This document shows, in pieces, positions 44,515-46,329 of a stretch of 46,329 nt of DNA. The stretch is from Thelonectria olida (lineage: Eukaryota; Ascomycota; Sordariomycetes; Hypocreales; Nectriaceae). Both the position numbers and the translations under genes were made by a program. The notes beneath the pieces were generated by a model that saw only the letters and a list, made by a program, of their open reading frames with translations, had not been told where the DNA came from and searched no databases. The DNA lies in contig JAGPYM010000104.1 of assembly GCA_020736575.1 (NCBI GenBank), forward strand, positions 1 through 46,329, given 5' to 3'. The first letter of the stretch is position 1; every line of letters begins with the position of its first letter.

Positions 44515-45679
44515 TCAAGCTGGGCAGTCCTTATCGTTCCAGTTATAATACCCAAAGCCCAGGTCAGCCGAATCAGTCACAGACTTATCATAGTAGCGAC
44601 AGGTCCCTGTCGTAGTGCCATCAGTAGGGTTAGTAACGAGGTAAAACCCAGTCGACCCGCAACGAGAATCGGTCTTGCAGGTTCTGATGCAAGAACTCTG
44701 ATCGGTGTTGAAGTTCGCATTGTAGTTGAACGCATTGGCGCCCGGAAGGCCCTTTGCGTTGCATATCGCGGGCTTGACCAAGATGGGAGTGACTGTAGTC
44801 GCGACCTGGACAGTCTCGGTACTCGTCGGTCCCAGTGTAGTCTTCAATCAAAAGATCGCCGTTAGCGCCAGAGATCATACATGCTGTAATGGGTCAAGGT
44901 CAAGGCAAGGGAAAGGCCGAAGCGTACCGTTATGTCAACCTCCTGCGTCACCGGCACGTATTGGGTATCGGTAACGACTATGGTTGTAACAGGTCCACTT
45001 GTCAAGTCCTGCGTGGCCTGCTCGGTGACGCTGGCCTTGTGAGTGACTGTCTCCGTGCTCGGCTTGTAAACGCAGTTGCAGCCAGCAGTCACGATCGGCT
45101 CCGAATATTTGCTCTCGAGGCTGGACAGAACTGGGTTGAGCGCGCCGCGCTTCTGCGGACCCGAATATTTGTAAATGGTCGTCGTGGGTGCGGTAACAGT
45201 CTGCACCTGCGTATGGGTTGGATTTTGCGAGTATCGTGTCTCCTCGCTGGTGATGAAGACGGTGGTCGTGCTATCACACCCTCCCGCGTATCACGTCAGC
45301 GACTTTATGTAGGGCGGGAGTATTGACTATGAGGCAGACTTACACTTCCACTGTAGTTGACTGCGTCGGCGGCGTCAATGTCGTCGTTCGCAAGTTGGTG
45401 TGAACTGTGGTGGCCGTTACAGTTACTGTTGTCATGCGAGGTCCCAGGTACGATGAGCAAACAGGGGTAGCCTCGGACCCCAGCAGTTGCTTGATCTGAG
45501 AACAGACATCGCCTAGCGAGAGGACAGTGTTAGTTGCCAAGTCTATCAAGTAGCCCTCCACAGCCCCTCAAGTCAGGCATTCGGAGAAACAAGTTGCTTA
45601 CCTGTGGGTTGCACGGCCCAGCGTGGGCAATGGCAGCGTACGCCAGGAGGCCCCAGGGGGGGGATTGAAGTACACGCAT
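44515..45679 (-). CDS. Secreted Thr-rich protein with Cys-rich PAN/apple-like C-terminus
   Basis: Four exons: 45679-45602, 45555-45344, 45270-44928 and 44841-44515; introns of 46 (branch cctgac), 73 (branch gctgac) and 86 bp (branch gctaac). All junctions keep frame, giving 319 aa. The N-terminus MRVLQSPPWGLLAYAAIAHA is a signal peptide with likely cleavage after AHA (residue 20). The middle is a run of Thr/Val-rich segments (TVTVTATT, TTTVFITS, TVTAPTTTIYKYSG, TTIVVTDTQ), expected to be heavily O-glycosylated. The last 80 residues contain CIRTC, SRCGSTGFYLV, GTCRYYDKSV and a terminal DKDCPA, spaced like fungal apple/PAN-like domains that bind carbohydrate or protein. No GPI signal. Probably cell-wall associated or secreted. 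Other acceptors for intron 1 break the frame. Confidence 0.78.
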
Positions 45680-46329
45680 CTTAATAAGGGTTTTAAACGA
45701 ATGGAACCCAGTTAGAGATACGCAGCTAGGGCAAGAAGGCACAAACGGGACAAAAGAAGAGAAGGAGAGAGGGGGGTACAGAGGGAAAGCCAGTGGGAGA
45801 GAACGTAGAAGTTATACGGATAGAAGAAACAAATTTTAAGAAGTGACCACCTCAGCTGGAGCCATTATGTCTAGACTCGAGTCTAGCAGCAAGCCGTTAA
45901 AGCTTAGCTCAAGCCTTACAATTTCCACCTGGGCTAGTCTTCTCAGCTTGTGGCTCATTACCTTAGCCTCCCCTTTCCGTCTATTGGTTCGTTAGCGCTC
46001 ACTCCCCCCAGATTTGCTGGGCTCAAGCCAACCGATTGGCTGGACTCCAAGCCTTCGGATGCTAATAGCGTACTAGTAAGTATGAATAGCTCTATTGGTT
46101 TGCAATATGTATCACAACGGATTCTTATGCCGCGACCGGCCCCTATTTTTCTATTTAGGCTAATTTGGCACACCCGGCTACAGCCAACGGACGGTTGCAT
46201 GCTTCTCGTATTTGGTGTGCTCCACGGAAGCAGAGATCTACCCTCAGACCGTAGCGATCTTAATACCGCCGCCGGACGCCATGCAAACGGTATCGATGCG
46301 GACGGAAAGAGCACTTGCGGAGCAGTCGA
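45680..46329. other. Upstream region of the secreted-protein gene
   Basis: Contains a purine-rich leader (aagagaaggagagagggggg at about 45754) directly upstream of the gene and CCAAT-type words (attggtt, 45984 and 46092 region). The 118-codon minus frame 45958-46314 has no recognisable motif and is not called. Confidence 0.45.

Overview
The window looks like accessory DNA of a filamentous ascomycete (Pezizomycotina, probably Sordariomycetes and Fusarium-like; a judgement from gene families, not a proof). The evidence is many 46-114 bp GT-AG introns with CTRAC-type branch points, fungus-specific families (HET, 2EXR, fungal-type Zn2Cys6 and Fungal_trans_2-like regulators, HNH-phosphotransferase fusion, ABC-C transporter, highly reducing PKS) and an extremely AT-rich repeat block typical of repeat-induced point mutation (RIP).

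Layout. 1-6530 is a gene-free AT-rich block of RIP-decayed repeats: three ~670 bp MITE-like elements with 13 bp terminal inverted repeats, a ~750 bp-armed palindrome with a C20 tract in one arm, and copies of a short element that has a barely mutated relative at 13265-13368. 6702-14577 is a graveyard of minus-strand genes: a Zn2Cys6 regulator, an isocitrate/2-methylisocitrate lyase relative, an HNH-aminoglycoside-phosphotransferase-like fusion and an NmrA-like protein. Each is recognisable and spliceable but interrupted by nonsense codons (most explicable as C:G to T:A transitions) or, in the fusion gene, by a homopolymer frameshift.

15349-30150 holds intact genes: a classical SDR (+), a Fungal_trans_2-like regulator (-), a HOT13-like CHY zinc-finger protein (-), a HET-domain protein (-), a six-exon methionine aminopeptidase 2 (-), a BBE-like FAD oxidoreductase (+) and a 2EXR/F-box-like protein (-). 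30151-36531 is 6.4 kb with no convincing gene, but with a duplicated promoter-like segment. 36532-41503 is a seven-exon, apparently intact ABC-C transporter (1490 aa). It is followed by an SDR pseudogene (-), the broken ketosynthase end of a highly reducing PKS (+, cut off at an AT-rich scar), and a secreted Thr/Cys-rich protein (-).

How it may work together. A PKS remnant, two SDRs, an NmrA-like protein, a BBE-like oxidase, an ABC-C pump, regulators and a MetAP2 gene in 37 kb resemble a decaying or rearranged secondary-metabolite locus. MetAP2 is the target of fumagillin and a resistance-type MetAP2 is known in the Aspergillus fumigatus fumagillin cluster, so MetAP2 here could be a self-resistance copy; this is inference and depends on whether the genome has a second MetAP2. 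All splice models were built by eye from sequence, reading frame and remembered family motifs; no searches were run.
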